DNA of 64,000 bases from Calothrix sp. NIES-4101 (lineage in GTDB: Bacteria; Cyanobacteriota; Cyanobacteriia; Cyanobacteriales; Nostocaceae): assembly GCA_004296455.1 (NCBI GenBank), contig AP018280.1, positions 496,001-560,000 on the forward strand, given 5' to 3'. Made by a program: the position numbers and the translations under genes. The notes beneath the pieces are model-generated. The model was not told the DNA's origin and ran no database searches. It saw only the letters and a list, made by a program, of their open reading frames with translations. This document shows positions 46,996 to 56,974 of the stretch, in pieces (within the stretch, counting starts at the first letter, position 1; every line of letters begins with the position of its first letter).

Positions 46996-47181
46996 AAAAG
47001 GTAGTCGGTTTATAATTTCAGTTTATTATTTATTCTCAGCTGCAAATTTCGCTGCCTCTAGAATCATGCCTAATTTTATTTGAGAAATCCAAAATCTGAT
47101 ACCCAAAATTCAAATATTCAGAAATCGCAATCAGAAATTATTAATATATTAAGAATACATGAAGCGGGTAAAACAGTTGAA

Positions 47182-48048
47182 TCATGGAGGTGATAAGGGA
47201 TTCAACCATAATAGGATGGTACGTTTAACTTGGTTCAGATCACGATACATTTCTTGTCTTACCCATTGTCCGATCGCATCGAGTGGATTAAAATCTTGTC
47301 CTATCTGCCATTTTACATCTTGACCAAGGGGTGTAATATGGTTTCCGGCTAGTACTTGCAGCGTGTTCATTTCCGGAAATTTTTCACTGAGGATATTACT
47401 CAAACCTAGGGATTGATCGATATTGTCATTGCTAAATTTAATTAAGAGGTTGCGACGCACATTATAATACTCGCGAATTAAGTCATTGGTTTGAGCTGGT
47501 GAAGGGGTAAACTCAAGCGCAAAAGCTGGATTTGCAGATGCATTTGTCGGCGAGTTGGGAAATATTCGATTTGCCAGGGGATTATTTGCCAAAATACTCG
47601 CAAATTGATTCTTTGCAAACATAGCATTAAATTGTTCCATAAGGGGAACAGCTTCCCTGGCGGCAAAATTATTAAATGACATAAAAATATTGCCCGCACG
47701 TTCGACATCGAAATGACTGCTAATGAGTAAATGTAATTTGCAACCCATACTGTGTCCGATTCCGTAGATAGGAATATAGCCATTACCAAGAATTCCTCGT
47801 TCTTCCAAGCGTACTAAAGCTCGTTCAAAGTTGAGTAGAACTTGTTTGGCGATCGCATCATGGTCAAATGTATTAATAAATGGTGTAGCGATGATTATAT
47901 AGCCTTTTTCTGCGATCGCTTCCAATAGTAGGCGATATGTTATTTGCGGTGCAGTCGCTACAAATGCACCACCCAAGAAGTGAATAATACCACTGGGTTT
48001 ATGATGGGGAATTAACACCCAATTACCAGATATCTCTTTCCATTCCAT
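47182..48048 (-). CDS. DUF1350 family protein
   Basis: A 288-residue protein: WVLIPHHKPSGIIHFLGGAFV at the start, GHSMGCKLHLL in the middle and a late GNHITPLGQD. DUF1350 is a plant and cyanobacterial family with an alpha/beta hydrolase-like fold. GHSMG would be the nucleophile elbow and GNHITP the His, so an enzyme is plausible. There is no signal peptide. The function is unknown. It starts at ATG 48048. Confidence 0.88.
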   Translation of the reverse strand: MEWKEISGNWVLIPHHKPSGIIHFLGGAFVATAPQITYRLLLEAIAEKGYIIIATPFINTFDHDAIAKQVLLNFERALVRLEERGILGNGYIPIYGIGHSMGCKLHLLISSHFDVERAGNIFMSFNNFAAREAVPLMEQFNAMFAKNQFASILANNPLANRIFPNSPTNASANPAFALEFTPSPAQTNDLIREYYNVRRNLLIKFSNDNIDQSLGLSNILSEKFPEMNTLQVLAGNHITPLGQDVKWQIGQDFNPLDAIGQWVRQEMYRDLNQVKRTILLWLNPLSPP

Positions 48049-48191
48049 ACTGATGAGCCAAAATTACCACTTCTTTATCTTAGAGCTTGCTGAAGCGAGT
48101 CGGGATGTCGGAGAGGGGGTGCAAAGACGGGTGAATGGGAAATATATTTTCATCTCCACATCTTTTGTACAATTTCCATATCCTCAATTTC

Positions 48192-48914
48192 CTAACTTTG
48201 GCTTTGCAGGCGCTTCATTTCCAATTGCACATCTAAAGCGATTTGTAATGCTTCATTCAACAATCTCCCATGTTCGCTTGCTTGTTCACTAACTTGCATG
48301 GCACTTAATGTTGGTAGATTATTGGCAAAAAGTTCTGTATTGCTAATAATGAAATTCTTATTCTCTCGCAAAATTTTCTCTGTTTTTAAGGCTCTAATTA
48401 AATCTGCTCTGGTCAATTTTAACGCTTCTAAAATTCGCTTTCTTTCCTTAATACTAACATCTATATTCCCTGCGGCTTCAATTTGGTCATTGATATTTAT
48501 GGCTTTAATTACATTATTATATCTTTCGACATCACTCAGTAAAATCCTCAGTGAAGGAGTAATATTTTCTCTAACTATTTTACTTCTATATTTCCAAATA
48601 TAATAAAAAGTTAATTGACATAAACCGCCGCCAGATAGTAAAAATATTAGAAATAATACCCAAGCGGGAATAACATTTAATCCTGGCAAAAATAAACTAA
48701 TAAAAACAGTAAAAATAAAATAACTAAAAAATAATGGAGCTATAGCGATAAAATATGCAGTAGCAGCTTCTGGACCTTTGACTTTTTCTAAAAATTTCTT
48801 GGCAATTTTCTTCAGTGTGCCAACAACAAGTATAAGCTCTTCATGTACTGGTAGATCTGTCAGTTGTTGCAATTCTTTTTGACTAATGTCTAACCCTTGC
48901 AAATCATTCCTCAC
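48192..48914 (-). CDS. Hypothetical membrane protein with a helical cytoplasmic tail
   Basis: A 240-residue protein. Two membrane helices lie at about residues 50-75 and 79-103 (FIAIAPLFFSYFIFTVFISL and WVLFLIFLLSGGGL). The C-terminal 130 residues are charged and helical (SIKERKRILEALKLTRADLIRALKTE). I do not recognise a family. The start is GTG 48914 behind a GGGGA stretch; no ATG lies nearby in frame before the first helix. It points the same way as the DUF1350 gene, 143 bp away. Confidence 0.65.
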   Translation of the reverse strand: MRNDLQGLDISQKELQQLTDLPVHEELILVVGTLKKIAKKFLEKVKGPEAATAYFIAIAPLFFSYFIFTVFISLFLPGLNVIPAWVLFLIFLLSGGGLCQLTFYYIWKYRSKIVRENITPSLRILLSDVERYNNVIKAININDQIEAAGNIDVSIKERKRILEALKLTRADLIRALKTEKILRENKNFIISNTELFANNLPTLSAMQVSEQASEHGRLLNEALQIALDVQLEMKRLQSQS

Positions 48915-49446
48915 AGCTGTTGATTCCCCACTTCCAAAAGAAATAGTCGTATATTACTATATGACAATCAAGTTTTCAACTTAGAGTTAGTCAGATAGCT
49001 GTTAATTTTTATCAAGACGTTTCCATAAGTTTCAATACAATGAAAACATAGTCCGGATAGTGTTAAATGCTGTTAAAAACTATACATTGGCTATTCTAGC
49101 TAAAATAATTCTTAGTAGCCAGAGATAGAGATGAGATTTTCGCCAATGTCAACTGGCTCAAGAATTGATTGATATGGGCTGAATTATAGTTGTGGACTGA
49201 ACTTAATCGGGAATACTATTTATTCACAAAGTCAAGATTACGATTATTTCAACTAAAAATTATTTACTCAAGTATTATAAATTATCAAGACACCATGAAG
49301 CGATGCCTGGTTTCGGGCTAATTAATTCAGTATATTTTGCTTTTTTTGAGTGGGAGAAACCAGGTTTATGTTGAGAATGTCTTGAAAATATTTGCGTTGA
49401 TTCAATCACAAGCCTAGTTTCTGAAGAATTTGCCCTTTAGTTTAAA
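48915..49446. other. 532-bp spacer
   Basis: No gene was seen. It contains an inverted repeat, CCTGGTTTC (49306-49314) and GAAACCAGG (49356-49364), of the kind found in scattered cyanobacterial intergenic repeats or small MITE remnants. Otherwise plain AT-rich sequence. Confidence 0.45.
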
Positions 49447-49914
49447 TTAACCGACTCTTCGTTTGAAATGTAAACCGTCGATTCCTTCTTTAATCCAACT
49501 AATACAGTCAAATTCAGATTTAAAAATTTTAGGTGCTGCAATATTATTCAAGCTTTCTGGGGGATAATGGTCATAATAATATTTACCGGCTTCCTGAGAA
49601 ATAATAATTAAATTATTCCGATAAGTATAACGACATTTGAAAGCATCACCCTTACCAATACAATCTAAATTTTTATCGATATATTCTTTGGCAAGATTAA
49701 CAATACTCTCAACACTATCACCATAGCATTCACTAGGATTTTCAGCTTTATGCAATCTATCCTTACTACCATTTTCTGCTAAAAGTTTGTAAGAATAAAC
49801 TTTGTGTTGGCGATAGCCAATTCCTGGAGGAGTATCGCTAATTTTCTGAAAGGCGAAAGGAATAATGAGATAACCCCGATATGAGACAGAATGTTCGTAA
49901 AGTAGACGACTCAT
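49447..49914 (-). CDS. Hypothetical protein
   Basis: A 155-residue soluble protein, MSRLLYEHSVSYRGYLIIPF onward. Features include GIGYRQHKVYSYKLLAENGS, two cysteines in one stretch (LDCIGKGDAFKCRY), and a C-terminal KSEFDCISWIKEGIDGL that looks like a helix. No signal peptide or membrane helix was seen. Not recognised. It starts at ATG 49914. Confidence 0.6.
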   Translation of the reverse strand: MSRLLYEHSVSYRGYLIIPFAFQKISDTPPGIGYRQHKVYSYKLLAENGSKDRLHKAENPSECYGDSVESIVNLAKEYIDKNLDCIGKGDAFKCRYTYRNNLIIISQEAGKYYYDHYPPESLNNIAAPKIFKSEFDCISWIKEGIDGLHFKRRVG

Positions 49915-50183
49915 CTTGCGCTCCTTTAATGCACCATGAATTTAACTTACCATAACCAAGTAGCGATATGGATAAGGGGTGACAGGTATATGAAAGGAAA
50001 CACTTACAATGTTTTACTTTGCTAATTGCTAATTCAATTGAATATATCAATATATATATCTACCGTAGGGTGATGTTGATTGAGATGCGATCGCAATTAA
50101 ACTCTCGGTATGTGTAGTGATTTATTAGCTGTGAAAATAAATCAAGACATTATATTTATTAGCTCATCAATCAGATAATCATT

Positions 50184-51461
50184 ATGGTAGATATTTACAT
50201 CATTGACTTATTTGTTATAGGTCTTATTTTAATGATGGTAACATTATTTTCTGGTTGGATTTCACGATTACCATTATCTTTTGCTCTTATTTACTTAGTG
50301 GCTGGTATCATCTTAGGACCATATGGTTTTGGGATAATTCAATTACGTGTTGGGCAAACATTTAATGCTGAATTATTGGAAAGAATTAGTGAGTTAGTTG
50401 TAATTATTTCGGTTTTTAGTTGTGGTTTAAAGATTAGCCGACCTCTGAATCTTAAAAAGTGGAATATTACTATCAGATTAATTGCTTTATTAATGCCAAT
50501 TTGTATTTTTTCTTTAGCTCTAATAGGCAAGTTTTTATTAGGAATGGATTGGGGTACAGCAATTTTATTAGGTGCAATTCTTGCACCAACAGACCCTGTA
50601 CTAGCATCAGAAGTACAATTAACAGACATCAAAGATAAAGATGAATTAAGATTTGGATTAACCTCGGAAGGTGGCTTAAATGATGCTTTGGCATTTCCCT
50701 TTGTTTATTTTGGTCTTTATGCAATCAAAGATAATAACTGGAATAATTGGTTAAAACAATGGATTCTCGTAGATTTGGTTTGGGCGATTGTTGCTGGCAT
50801 TCTCATGGGAATAATTGTCGCCAAAATTGTTGTTTGGCTTGATTCCCGTCTACAAAATATACGTCCTGCGGATATAGTTATGGAAGATTTTGTGGCACTC
50901 AGTACAATTTTATTAACTTATTCGTTAACAGAGATGGTGAATGGATATGGTTTTCTGGCTGTATTTGTAGCAGGAATTGTGGTACAAGATAGTTGCCGAA
51001 ATCCTGAGAAATCATTAGCGCAATTGGAATTTATTGAGCGTCTGGAAAAACTTTTAGAAATAGGAACAATACTATTATTAGGTTCAATTTTATTAATTAA
51101 ACCAATAATGAACTATGCATTTGCATTACTAACAGTAATTGTACTGTTATTTTTAGTAATTAGACCTTTGGGAACCTGGATTAGTACAATGGGGAAAACG
51201 TTTTCCAACTCTCCCCATAGAAAAACAAATATGCAAACACGTTTACTAATAGGTTGGTTTGGTATTCGTGGTGTTGGTTCTTTATATTATCTTGCTTATG
51301 CTTTTGGGAATGGTTTGAAAGGTGAAGCAGGTGAACAAATAGCCTGGATAACTTACGGTACTATTGTTGTTTCAGTCATCATACATGGTATTAGTACAAC
51401 TCCTTTAATGAATTTTTATGAGCGTAGTCTTACAGTTAATAATTTTAAAGGTAAAAATTAG
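50184..51461 (+). CDS. CPA1-type sodium/proton antiporter
   Basis: A 425-residue protein with about twelve membrane helices. The ion-binding motif of cation/proton antiporters is APTDPVLASEV (residues 136-146), followed by ESEGGLNDALAFP-type LTSEGGLNDALAFPF. The late WFGIRGVGSLYYLAYA motif is typical of NhaP/NHE proteins. It lacks a long C-terminal cytoplasmic domain. It should exchange Na+ or K+ for H+ across the plasma or thylakoid membrane. It starts at ATG 50184. Confidence 0.92.
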   Translation: MVDIYIIDLFVIGLILMMVTLFSGWISRLPLSFALIYLVAGIILGPYGFGIIQLRVGQTFNAELLERISELVVIISVFSCGLKISRPLNLKKWNITIRLIALLMPICIFSLALIGKFLLGMDWGTAILLGAILAPTDPVLASEVQLTDIKDKDELRFGLTSEGGLNDALAFPFVYFGLYAIKDNNWNNWLKQWILVDLVWAIVAGILMGIIVAKIVVWLDSRLQNIRPADIVMEDFVALSTILLTYSLTEMVNGYGFLAVFVAGIVVQDSCRNPEKSLAQLEFIERLEKLLEIGTILLLGSILLIKPIMNYAFALLTVIVLLFLVIRPLGTWISTMGKTFSNSPHRKTNMQTRLLIGWFGIRGVGSLYYLAYAFGNGLKGEAGEQIAWITYGTIVVSVIIHGISTTPLMNFYERSLTVNNFKGKN

Positions 51462-51628
51462 AATGCCACGGTTGATGAATTTAAAGATAAAGACCATTAA
51501 TTGGAAAAAAAATTAATGCTTAAATTCATTAATATTGAATTTTTAAATTTATAAGAGATGTATTAATTTCAAGAAAAAAGTAATTTGTCAAAAATTGTTA
51601 TTTTAGCAGCCAGCTGTTGTAACTTGAT

Positions 51629-52720
51629 CTAAATCCAATCAGAGTTAATTTTCAGCCCTCGGCTGTCCATTGCTTGTTCAAATAAATCAGTCGGAAAAGC
51701 TGCTTCAACAGGATATACACCAGGTTTACTAAATTTATCTTCAAGTAATAATTGGGCAATAGTACCTGTACCAATACCAGCAGCGATCGCTGTATTATTA
51801 TGTACTAAATTAGAACGATAAGTAGCTGCTTTTCCATCTTTATATCCGTAGACTTTGGAACATATAGCTACACCAATTCCACTAAAATTGTCAGTAATAT
51901 TAGTCATTTTGTGGCTAACATTTGATAAAAATTCCACACCAAATTTACTTTTTATCCATGACTGAGGAAAGATATGTGCTGCAATCCAAGTCAAATGATT
52001 ATAAAAATCAGGAACAGAACCGAATTTAGTGATAACATTTTTGATTTCGGGAAAAGCTGTCGGTAATGTAAATGTTTCTGGCATATCAAACCAATAAACT
52101 CCAGAATTCCCATAAGGCGCAGGAAAATTAATAATTTCCCGTTGCGTGTAAGGTTTTACGACTTGCCATTTGCCATCAATCCAGGCATCAAAAGGATTTT
52201 GCAAGCCCAAAAAAGTAGTTCGCATGACTGTAATCCCAGCACCGCCAGAGCCTGCTACCAAATAACTGAGATGAATCGTCTCTGCCTGATCAAATTGTTC
52301 AATGTCATGGCGTACCATACTATTAGAAATACCTGGGAAAATACCTGTATTGACAATTGCTGTAACCCCAGCATTCATCGCCTGATAATGATATTCTAAA
52401 GCTTTGATTGTAAATGAACGATGGTCACTCACATCAAGATAATTTACACCATGTTCAATACAATATTCGAGAACTTTTGCATCTCGATAATGAAAAGGAC
52501 CAGCACAATGTATGACAAGATGGAAGTATGCTAATGCATTCCGCAATTTATTCTCCTCCATTAAGTCCAATACCATAAACCTGACGCGCTGATTATCTGT
52601 TACCGTTCCTGCTGTACGCCCAGTGATAGTGACTTCAGCCTGGGTATGGGCGAGAATATCCTGAACAACACTGTTACCAATTCGTCCCCTACCACCAAGA
52701 ATTAGAACTTGCTTATTCAT
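51629..52720 (-). CDS. Saccharopine-dehydrogenase-like NAD(P)-binding protein
   Basis: About 363 residues from ATG 52720 (MNKQVLILGGRGRIGNSV). The N-terminal Rossmann motif GGRGRIG and the HCAGPFHYRDAKVLEYC segment are those of the saccharopine dehydrogenase/trans-acting enoyl reductase family. The remainder has the family's substrate domain, without a membrane helix. The substrate is unknown. A GTG three codons upstream (52729) is also in frame. Confidence 0.85.
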   Translation of the reverse strand: MNKQVLILGGRGRIGNSVVQDILAHTQAEVTITGRTAGTVTDNQRVRFMVLDLMEENKLRNALAYFHLVIHCAGPFHYRDAKVLEYCIEHGVNYLDVSDHRSFTIKALEYHYQAMNAGVTAIVNTGIFPGISNSMVRHDIEQFDQAETIHLSYLVAGSGGAGITVMRTTFLGLQNPFDAWIDGKWQVVKPYTQREIINFPAPYGNSGVYWFDMPETFTLPTAFPEIKNVITKFGSVPDFYNHLTWIAAHIFPQSWIKSKFGVEFLSNVSHKMTNITDNFSGIGVAICSKVYGYKDGKAATYRSNLVHNNTAIAAGIGTGTIAQLLLEDKFSKPGVYPVEAAFPTDLFEQAMDSRGLKINSDWI

Positions 52721-52901
52721 AGTTCTCACATCTAGTACGTCACATATATTTCATCAAGCTTTGTCGAGTTTTTCATCAGTAGCAAGGATGACGTTATATA
52801 TATCTCAAGGAGAAAGTGCATAAGTCGAGAGTATCCGGCGCTATAGATATTACAGCCAGCACAAATTAGTCAGCTTTAGTTCCTGAGGAGAATATCACAC
52901 C

Positions 52902-53036
52902 ATGTATACCATTATCTCTTTGACAACAGCACTTCAATTTCTAACAGCGACATTTGTATGTTCGACTATATGTTTAATCCTAGTTTGTAAAATTTGTTTA
53001 GAAGTTGCAGAAATGATTGAAGCCAGCGAGCAATAA
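52902..53036 (+). CDS. Small (44-residue) cysteine-containing membrane protein
   Basis: The ORF starts at ATG 52902 with GAGGAG 11 bases upstream and ends with TAA at 53034-53036. The product begins MYTIISLTTALQFLTATF, has one membrane helix (about 5-30) with four Cys (VCSTICLILVCKICLE), and ends with a polar acidic tail (VAEMIEASEQ). It is too short for standard gene calls. The ribosome-binding site and topology support a real gene. I do not recognise it. Confidence 0.6.
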   Translation: MYTIISLTTALQFLTATFVCSTICLILVCKICLEVAEMIEASEQ

Positions 53037-53140
53037 CATAATCACAGCTTCCGCAAATAAATAATTACTTTTTGCATAAATGATTGATCCTATTTTAGGC
53101 GATCGCGCAATTATCTCACAATTTTAAAATCAACCATAAA

Positions 53141-53758
53141 TTAATCATTGAATTTATCATTGAATTTATCATCTAGCTTGCTGCGATGATAGCTTCTTCT
53201 CCACTGTTCAAGTTTTTCTATTGATATTGCTTTTGTAACTACATTGACGTTATTTCCTCGCCACTCGACTTCTGAGTCGGTTGTAAATACTCCGCAGTCT
53301 AATTGTGCAACTGGAATATCCCAGTATTCGCTAAATCTAGCCTTTAAAGTAATTACTTGTTCAAAAACTTTGTTTCTGTGCTTATTGCGACGCTTCCGTT
53401 CAGTTGCTCCTGTGGCTTCCGTATCAATAAATTTAGTTTCAATCAGAAATAAATTACCACCCGCAGTCAAGTAGACAAAATCACATTTACCCAAATCCGT
53501 ATAATCTGCGATCGGTGATTTTTCAAATAGTAGTAACTCAGTACAAAAAGGAAACAAATCTTGGATATTTAAAAATAAATAAGCCTGCAAAAGTAGTTCC
53601 TTATCATAAGGAAACCCCACAACCCCTTCAAAAAAACGCTTGATATCTTCTCTGGCTTGGGGCTGAATCCTTTTGCAGTAAGCCACAAATTTATTTAGTT
53701 CATCTGCGCTCATGCAGTTTTTGTTCATTCCCTTTTTCGCCATATGTAAACTCATCAT
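53141..53758 (-). CDS. PD-(D/E)XK nuclease-like protein
   Basis: About 205 residues. The core reads GKCDFVYLTAGGNLFLIETKFID, i.e. D...(E)xK with a preceding strand, which is the PD-(D/E)XK active site pattern. A helix with RKRRNKHRNKVFEQV follows, rich in basic residues that may contact DNA. The C-terminus ends DKFNDKFND, encoded by a 12-bp tandem duplication. The start is uncertain: ATG 53758 is given, with others at 53743 and later. It lies just downstream of dnaE-C's region but with an opposite-facing spacer. The role is unknown. Confidence 0.6.
   Translation of the reverse strand: MMSLHMAKKGMNKNCMSADELNKFVAYCKRIQPQAREDIKRFFEGVVGFPYDKELLLQAYLFLNIQDLFPFCTELLLFEKSPIADYTDLGKCDFVYLTAGGNLFLIETKFIDTEATGATERKRRNKHRNKVFEQVITLKARFSEYWDIPVAQLDCGVFTTDSEVEWRGNNVNVVTKAISIEKLEQWRRSYHRSKLDDKFNDKFND
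53144..53167. repeat. 12-bp tandem duplication inside a coding end
   Basis: ATCATTGAATTT occurs twice (53144-53155, 53156-53167) and encodes the repeated KFND at the C-terminus of the PD-(D/E)XK-like protein. It keeps the frame. Confidence 0.9.
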
Positions 53759-53902
53759 GGCATAAAAAGATACTATGGTTACTCGCAAGTTATCATCCGC
53801 ACAAGTAACTAAATAAACTAGTGCCTGAGGAAATATATACGTTTATTTACTGATGACAATTTTACGGACAAAGAAAAGAATGAAGTGGTTTCCAATTTGG
53901 GT

Positions 53903-55252
53903 TTAATTTGCTAGAGGCTGAATACGTGCAGGGAAATTGGCGCTTTGGAGTGCATTGATGGCATTAATGGAGTCTTGTACCCAAAATTGTCTGCCAAAAC
54001 GGACTAGTTGGCGGGAACCTCCAGCTTGAACAACTCCAATCACAGGAATTTTGGCTTTGTCTTTTTCCCCCGATTGTGATACCAAGATATTGCGTAAGCG
54101 ATCGCGTTCTTCCAGGGTGGTGGCTTGTTCTGGAGTCAGTTCCACCATCACCATTTGTACTTGTTCGACAGGTTCTGCGTCGTCTACAATAATTTGCTTT
54201 TGCTCGTCGCGGCTTTTGATTTTCGCCCAAATAATTAACCTGGCATCAACCTGTAGCGCAGTACTGATGCGTTCATATATTTTGGGAAAGACGACGGCTT
54301 CGGCTTGGGAAGTCAGGTCTTCGATTTGTAAGATTGCCATTGCGTCACCTTTTTGGGTAACTCGTTTCATGACGTTGTTGAGAATGACAACCATACAAAC
54401 CGATGCATCTTCTTTTTGTTCGCTGAGTTGCGAGAGGTTTATGGGTGCGAGGATACGTGCTGATTGACGAATAGATTTGAGGGGATGATCGGAGACATAG
54501 AAACCTAGCAGTTCTTTTTCTTTGCTGAGTTTTTCTTGGGGAAGAAAGTCAGGGGTGGGTTTAGCTTTGGGGGCAGAGTCAAAGCTGTTATTGTTGGTAT
54601 TACTGCTGTTACTACTACCAAAACCGCCTCCCAGTAAGTCGAATAGGTTTCCTTGTCCAGTGGCGCGGTCTTTGGCACGGGATTGCGCCCAGTTGTACAC
54701 TAATTCCAGGTCATGGATTAATTGTTGGCGGTTACTTCCGAGTTTGTCAAAGGCTCCGCAGTAAATTAGGGATTCTACAGTCTTATTCGTAACTGTGCGT
54801 AAATCAATGCGATCGCAAAAGTCCCCTAAGGATTTAAATTCGCCTGTGTTTCTGGCTTCCAATATTGCGGCGATCGCATTTTGCCCTAATCCTCGTACTG
54901 CTGATAATCCAAAGACGATTTTGCCATTTCGAGGAGTAAAGTCAACTTCGGAAAGATTTACATCTGGGGGATCGATGGGAATGCCCATACTCTGGCAGGT
55001 GGCAATATATTTCTGCACCTTATCAGTATCGCCACTATTAGCAGTCAGCAGTGCCGCCATATACTCTAAAGGGTAATTGGCTTTTAAGTACGCAGTTTGA
55101 TATGTTACATAACCGTAGGCTGTGGAGTGGGATTTATTAAAACAGTTAGAAGCTACTAATCCTTGCCTGATGACAAAATTATGGTCTTGCTCGACACCGA
55201 TATCGTAGACGTTTTGCACGCCTAAGGATTTTCTAGTAACTATTTTAACCAT
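53903..55252 (-). CDS. dnaE: DNA polymerase III alpha subunit, C-terminal half with split-intein IntC
   Basis: A 449-residue protein. Residues 1-36 are the C-terminal fragment of the DnaE split intein, ending ...GLVASN before the extein CFNKSHSTAYG. Residues 37-449 are the polymerase tail: the end of the palm/finger part, a helix-hairpin-helix domain (AVRGLGQNAIAAILEARN) and an OB fold (VCMVVILNNVMKRVTQKGD). Trans-splicing with DnaE-N, encoded elsewhere, rebuilds the replicative polymerase. The N-half gene is not in the window, as expected. It starts at ATG 55252, divergent from gatA. Confidence 0.97.
   Translation of the reverse strand: MVKIVTRKSLGVQNVYDIGVEQDHNFVIRQGLVASNCFNKSHSTAYGYVTYQTAYLKANYPLEYMAALLTANSGDTDKVQKYIATCQSMGIPIDPPDVNLSEVDFTPRNGKIVFGLSAVRGLGQNAIAAILEARNTGEFKSLGDFCDRIDLRTVTNKTVESLIYCGAFDKLGSNRQQLIHDLELVYNWAQSRAKDRATGQGNLFDLLGGGFGSSNSSNTNNNSFDSAPKAKPTPDFLPQEKLSKEKELLGFYVSDHPLKSIRQSARILAPINLSQLSEQKEDASVCMVVILNNVMKRVTQKGDAMAILQIEDLTSQAEAVVFPKIYERISTALQVDARLIIWAKIKSRDEQKQIIVDDAEPVEQVQMVMVELTPEQATTLEERDRLRNILVSQSGEKDKAKIPVIGVVQAGGSRQLVRFGRQFWVQDSINAINALQSANFPARIQPLAN
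55145..55252 (-). other. Split-intein fragment IntC of DnaE
   Basis: Thirty-six codons. Block F is VYDIGVEQDHNF and the splice junction is VASN followed by Cys+1 (CFN). The penultimate residue is Ser rather than His, as is usual in this intein family. It differs from the commonly used Nostoc punctiforme fragment at several sites, for example TRKSLGVQ and NFVIRQGLV. The parent family splices in trans without help. Confidence 0.96.
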
Positions 55253-55488
55253 AATCCCAACCCCGGAAAGCTGAATAAAACGAAATGAACTAATAAGTAA
55301 ATTAATAAATCCAGTTGTTTAGTAAATACTAATCAAATACTAATCTAGAACAAGTAATCTGTACTCCCAATATTTGCCAGAGCGAAACTTAACGGCACAA
55401 AAAGGGCAAAGCTGTACTAAAATCAATCATTTGAAGACTGCTGAGTGCTATACATACTAGCTTGCGGCAACGCGATAAAGGAATTATT

Positions 55489-56964
55489 ATGCCATCCATC
55501 CGCGATTTACATGAACAATTAGTCAAAAAAGAACGTTCTGCTGTGGAAATTACGCAAGCAGCCTTAGATCGGATTGCAGCAGTAGATGGGAAAGTCCAAA
55601 GTTTCTTATGTGTTACGGCAGATAAAGCATTAGAACAGGCGCGGGCAGTGGATGCAAAAATTGCTGCGGGTGAAAATATTGGGATATTGGCAGGCATACC
55701 TATTGGTATTAAAGACAATATGTGTACTCAGGGTATCCCCACTACTTGTGCTTCGCGAATTTTAGAAAATTTTATCCCCCCATACGAATCCACGGTGACG
55801 CAAAAGTTATTTGCTGCGGGTGCAGTCATGGTGGGTAAAACCAATCTCGACGAGTTTGCCATGGGTGGTTCTACCGAAACCTCCGCTTACAAACAAACTG
55901 CGAATCCTTGGGATTTATCACGAGTTCCTGGTGGCTCATCGGGTGGCTCTGCTGCTGCTGTGGCTGCGGGTGAGTGCGTGGTGTCGTTAGGCTCTGATAC
56001 GGGTGGTTCGATTCGTCAACCGGCATCATTTTGTGGTGTGGTGGGGATTAAACCTACATATGGCTTGGTGTCACGCTATGGGTTAGTAGCTTTTGCTTCC
56101 TCGTTAGATCAAATTGGGCCTTTTTCCCGTAGTGTTGAAGATGCAGCAATTTTATTGAATGGTATTGCTGGATATGATGCTAAGGACTCAACAAGTCTCA
56201 AAGTCGAAATTCCTGATTACACTACGAATTTGCAACCCGATTTAAAATCTTATGGCAAATCTCATGGTAAAAAAATTCGCATTGGAATTATTAAAGAAAC
56301 CTTTGGTGAAGGTTTAGATTCCCAAGTCGAACAAGCCGTGAATAAAGCCATAGAGCAACTCAAAGATTTGGGTGCAGAAATTGTCGAAATCTCTTGTCCA
56401 CGTTTTCGCTATGGTTTACCAAGTTATTACATTATTGCCCCTTCGGAGGCTTCAGCAAATCTGGCGCGGTATGATGGTGTAAAGTATGGTGTTCGTGCTG
56501 AAGATGCTGATAATTTGCTATCGATGTACAATCGTACCCGTGCAAATGGTTTTGGTGCGGAAGTGAAACGCCGAATTATGATTGGAACCTATGCATTGTC
56601 TGCGGGTTACTACGATGCTTATTATCTGAAAGCACAAAAAGTTCGCACCTTAATTAAACAAGATTTTGAGAATGCATTTGCCCAAGTTGATGTTTTAGTG
56701 TCTCCTGTTGCACCAACAACAGCATTTAAAGCAGGTGCAAAAACAACTGATCCCTTGAGCATGTATTTAATCGATTTGATGACAATTCCTGTAAATTTAG
56801 CTGGTTTGCCAGGTATTAGCGTACCTTGCGGTTTTGATGATGCGGGAATGCCAATTGGCTTGCAGTTAATTGGTAATGTATTACAGGAAGAAAAGTTATT
56901 TCAAGTTGCCTATGCATATGAACAATCAACTGATTGGCATTTGCGGGAACCGAAGATTGGATAG
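55489..56964 (+). CDS. gatA: Asp-tRNA(Asn)/Glu-tRNA(Gln) amidotransferase subunit A
   Basis: A 491-residue amidase-signature protein. The Ser-cisSer-Lys triad lies in GIKDNM (Lys) and [13 protein letters not shown] with [15 protein letters not shown]. It releases ammonia from glutamine for GatB to convert mischarged Glu-tRNA(Gln) or Asp-tRNA(Asn). ATG 55489 ([11 protein letters not shown]) is chosen because the family begins there; a TTG at 55462 is in frame. It stands alone, with gatB and gatC elsewhere. Confidence 0.98.
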   Translation: MPSIRDLHEQLVKKERSAVEITQAALDRIAAVDGKVQSFLCVTADKALEQARAVDAKIAAGENIGILAGIPIGIKDNMCTQGIPTTCASRILENFIPPYESTVTQKLFAAGAVMVGKTNLDEFAMGGSTETSAYKQTANPWDLSRVPGGSSGGSAAAVAAGECVVSLGSDTGGSIRQPASFCGVVGIKPTYGLVSRYGLVAFASSLDQIGPFSRSVEDAAILLNGIAGYDAKDSTSLKVEIPDYTTNLQPDLKSYGKSHGKKIRIGIIKETFGEGLDSQVEQAVNKAIEQLKDLGAEIVEISCPRFRYGLPSYYIIAPSEASANLARYDGVKYGVRAEDADNLLSMYNRTRANGFGAEVKRRIMIGTYALSAGYYDAYYLKAQKVRTLIKQDFENAFAQVDVLVSPVAPTTAFKAGAKTTDPLSMYLIDLMTIPVNLAGLPGISVPCGFDDAGMPIGLQLIGNVLQEEKLFQVAYAYEQSTDWHLREPKIG

Positions 56965-56974
56965 ATGCAGGTAG

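Noticed and set aside
49306-49364. CCTGGTTTC/GAAACCAGG inverted repeat as a possible mobile element end
   Set aside because: No transposase, target duplication or second copy was seen, so it is only noted within the spacer.
54051-55076. Several long antisense frames across dnaE
   Set aside because: They are shadows of a clearly coding gene with known domains.
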